DNA from: Chionis minor
Lineage: Eukaryota; Chordata; Aves; Charadriiformes; Chionididae
DNA: 64,000 nucleotides
Assembly: GCA_013398295.1 (NCBI GenBank)
Contig: VZSF01001349.1
Location: 514,030 to 578,029, forward strand
Direction: 5' to 3'
Below, piece after piece: positions 60,772 to 64,000 of this stretch. Under the pieces are notes generated by a model. The model was not told the origin of the DNA, searched no databases, and saw nothing but the letters and a program-made list of their open reading frames with translations. Made by a program: the position numbers and the translations under genes. Within the stretch, counting starts at the first letter, position 1. Each line of letters begins with the position of its first letter.

Positions 60772-62059
60772 GTAATGCCTAACGTACGGACTTCTAGAGA
60801 GCCTTATCTTTGTAACGGGTTTCCTCAGGAGAGGTATTCAAACATTCTGAAGTATGGAACGATCAAATAGTACCTTCAGGCTCCTTTGGAAGCTGCGGTC
60901 TTGCAGATACAATAACCAATAATTTTCATTACTGGATGTCCAGGAGTTTACCCAGTGTGTAATGTCCTTGCGACTACTTAACTGATGAGAGATGTGTAAC
61001 TCTCTCTTCTGCATTTTCTTTTTTGGCCTTTTATTTATCTGACCTAAACACAATCGGTGTGTAAACATCATCAGTCTGTGTTATCAGAGAATGTTTCTGG
61101 CAGTAGTACTTCAGCTTCAAATAAATATCCCTGGTGTAATTCTTTGAAATTTTCTTCTGTCCTCATAAACTGAAGTTTGGATGGAAAATTTCTGAAAGAG
61201 TGGTAGCAAGCATCCTCATATTTACATCTGTTGCTGATACGATTTCTTTAAAAAAAAAAAATCAAATACATGTTATTCAACTGACTGGTTAACTGACATA
61301 CTTAAAGAATTTGATTTAAACTCCTGTTTTCTTAAAAGATTAGATTTCAAAAGTTTCTGCATTCCTTGCCAAGTACCAGGCTGGGTATTTGCTTGTGGGT
61401 CGGTGCGTGTGTGTTTGTTTTAAATCTGCAGACACTTCTGTCCTCCTGTGAGTCTTCAATTGAAACCTGGTTTATGTGTCGAAGCCTGCTATCGAGCAGT
61501 TGCATAGAACAGCATGGGTAACAAAATTGGGAGAAAATAAGAGTTTGCCCAGAGCTGAGCGGCGTCTGGATTTGAGGATGTGGTCTGCCTGGCTGTTGAG
61601 TTGACTGTCACTTCAGAATCAGAACTAGAGTTCACCGTTTGGTCCTAGGATTCCGATTTTTTTTTAATCAGGATAGCGTTGACTTCACAAAGATGTCAGA
61701 CTCTTTTCAGGTGAGGCTAAACATTTCTTTAAATCCTGTCACTTCTAGTGATGGAAATGGAAACAAAAGGCAACCGCTATAGGACAGGCTGTTCTAGAAG
61801 TATGAATTAACAAAAATCTCGTTTGATAGAGACAAAAGAAACCCAATATTTCTGTCTTTATTGTGTACAACAGTTCTGAAGTTCATAGGGTGAGAATCAC
61901 TTAACCATATCCAGAACTACTTGGAAACGTTTTGAATTACATCTGGTGTTTCTGAACTTTAATTGCCTATTTATCCCACTTTAACTTCAGAAAAGCCCTT
62001 GCAAGTAAACAAACATTTTGTTTAAGTGTTTCTTGTGAAAGCTAATGTATGTACGTGTA
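60772..62059. other. Non-coding sequence
   Basis: No supportable gene. AT-rich, with short chance frames on the minus strand at 60838-61071. Confidence 0.5.
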
Positions 62060-62079
62060 TACCAGATCAAAGGACACGT

Positions 62080-62310
62080 GGCACACGAGCCGTGTTCTAT
62101 GTAGTCATTTCCTCTGTAACTGGGGAGGAAATATGCCGTGGCGAGGAAATAACGAAGGCTCGCTGCTTCTCTTATTTTGGTACCTAAGAAGTTCCCCTCG
62201 GATCGATTAAATGCTATTGAAGATCCTTGGAAGCCATCACCCTGGAAGCGAAGGTCTGCAGGGATGGCGCACGGAATTAGACGGGTGTCCGCGGGACTGA
62301 GCCAACTTCC
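62080..62310. promoter_or_regulatory. CpG-dense patch, possible regulatory element
   Basis: About sixteen CpGs fall in 230 bases (for example GGACACGTGG, GGCGAGG, CCTCGGATCGATT, GGCGCACGG, GTCCGCGGGAC), in a window where CpG is otherwise scarce. Minus-strand open frames of 121 codons (61987-62352) and 90 codons (62237-62509) overlap the patch. They have no recognisable domain, and their length may simply reflect fewer TA-containing stop codons here. No TATA box or confident splice site. It could be a small promoter, enhancer or an unmethylated patch. Confidence 0.2.
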
Positions 62311-62509
62311 CGATTCTTTGGAGGGTTTGGGTACAGAGCTCCACTGCTCCATTTGATGGCATCGACTCTTCTTGCTGTGTGCTGCTCTTCTGTCCCAGTA
62401 CCTTGAGAATTAACTCTTTAACGTTTGACCTCGCAGTCAGTGAGGTTGACAGAAGCTGAGGACCAAGGAGCGGCACGTTGCGTGGCAGGCTGTCACAATC
62501 GCACAGCAA

Positions 62510-64000
62510 CTCTGCTCAAAAATAGACATTTTTAAGAAAAGTAAAACTAGATCATTAGTCTTAACGCTACTGGGCATTTCTAAAACCCAGAATAGTGAAA
62601 ATATGTTCTAAAAAAGAATAGTGAAACTGGCTTTCTCTAAAAAAAAAAAAAGTAACTTTGGAACATGCAGTAATAGGTATGATACAAATATTAATATAAA
62701 TGCAAACAAATTCTCTATTAAAAAAAATCTAGCACTCCAAATATTGGGAGTCATTAATACTAGAGTTATCTGGTCAATCAAAATCTAGGTTTATACCTAA
62801 TTCTATGCATTTATATTACATATTTTATAATTAAGATGCGTACACTTTAACAGACAAATTATTAATGAATCAGATTATATTTAATCCTTATGAATATCGC
62901 ATTATCATGTAATATTTGTTAATATGATTATGTAGTTCATGATGGCTTGTGGTCTAATGTATATAGGATATTCTTGTTTATACAAAAGCATGCAAAATGA
63001 ATCCTCATCTTCATATGGGACTTTATTTAAAAAAAAAGGCAACTTTAGAGCAGTGATAATATTGTGAGCCCAGTAACTTTTGATTTCTTAGTCACTTAGG
63101 ATATTGTTTTCTTGTTATCTTGAATCAGTAGCTTCACTCTCTTCTCAGCTCTGCCACTTGTGAAATTTATATAAATTGCCATTGTGGTGGAGCTTAATTA
63201 CGCAGTTTTTGCATAGTAATTTAAAGTACATCATGTACACTAACTATGTGGATTATTTTGAATGAATTTGGATTTGTAGCTAACGTGTTTTACAAATTCT
63301 ATGTACCAAGGGGAACAGGGCATTTTTGAGCTGATGAATCTTAAACTTGGTGGGCTTTGGGGTTTTTTGTGGTGGGTTTTTTTTTCTTTGTTTGTTTGGT
63401 TTTTTTTTTTTAACAGAAAATCTATTACAGTGAAAGCCTGCAGATTCTGAATATCGCAGCTGGCTGGGTGAATTTTATGGTGTGTTTGAGCAAGATCTTG
63501 CAGCAGAATAGTAACTTGTGGTTCTGTAATGTTATATATAAGGCTCTTAAATCTATTTAATCACTTTTTTATTTTTCAGTTTAATGGGGCTACACTAACA
63601 AATATACGCTACTTTCTCTCTGAAGTCTTTCATGCCACAACAGCAATGCTATAATAACTCACTCTGAGATTCTACTAGTTTTAATTTTTTTAGACTTTTG
63701 TAGTAACTTGTGTTACTGTAAGTGTGCTGACATAGATTTGTGTGTTGTGGTGGGTGTTTTTTTTTTTTTTAATGTACTAAGATAATGAACATGAGCAGAA
63801 TAGGAGTGAATGCAAGTAAGTCCATCTGCATTGAAATGGAACAAAATTCCTACAGGAACATAAGCATGTGAGTATCATAGTGTTCTAGTGAACAAATAAT
63901 ACAGGTTAAAATCACAGAAATTATCAAAATCTGCTTGCATCATCAGAGTACTAATTATGATAGGTAGATGCCATCCTGTACAGAAATACAAAATATTTTT
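62510..64000. other. Non-coding AT-rich sequence
   Basis: Very AT-rich DNA with A/T homopolymers (about 62639-62652, 63380-63411, 63759-63770) and no open frame of note. The T/G-rich tract at 63360-63415 is low complexity. Confidence 0.6.

Overview
The window looks like ordinary, mostly non-coding DNA from a bird, probably a neoavian. Three things point there. There are four clear copies of the avian CR1 non-LTR retrotransposon. There is a solo LTR whose opening, U3 core and poly(A) region resemble the ERVL-type LTRs common in neoavian genomes. The base composition is AT-rich with the C/G-tract plus A/T-tract simple repeats frequent in birds. The gene density is very low and there is no bacterial-style coding. 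These assignments come from recalled family features and were not searched.

Layout: positions 1-4400 are unique sequence with a 70-bp tandem duplication (419-556) and a GC-richer patch ending in a good splice donor (1140-1322). A decayed CR1 reverse-transcriptase fragment lies at 4405-4880. Positions 4900-16970 show no supportable gene. A CpG-dense patch (16970-17090) is followed by the only coding region I would defend: a 44-codon ORF at 17954-18088 with a textbook N-myristoylation/palmitoylation start (MGCGTSKS). It sits behind a plausible splice acceptor and is followed by what looks like a long 3' UTR. The solo LTR is at 21079-21713. A 38-N assembly gap follows at 22136-22173.

Positions 25200-30000 are repeat-poor, AT-rich sequence with many homeodomain-type cores, a possible non-coding regulatory region. 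A second, weaker ORF with a myristoylation-like start lies there on the minus strand (29818-29964). CR1 copies follow at 40196-40785 (plus), 51610-51832 (minus, with 3' end) and 54630-54796 (plus). The last 5 kb hold a poly(A) tract around an NNN gap with duplicated flanks, one possible 114-bp exon (60658-60771) and a CpG-dense patch (62080-62310).

The most interesting locus is 17954-18159. The myristoylated microprotein ORF contains, in the correct reading register, the heptamer A AAA AAG, a known -1 frameshift slippery sequence. The -1 frame stays open for a further 37 codons, so the product could be 44 or 68 residues. The competing explanation, a homopolymer indel in the assembly, leads to the same 68-residue reading and must be excluded first. 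No RNA genes, CRISPR arrays or intact mobile-element genes were found.
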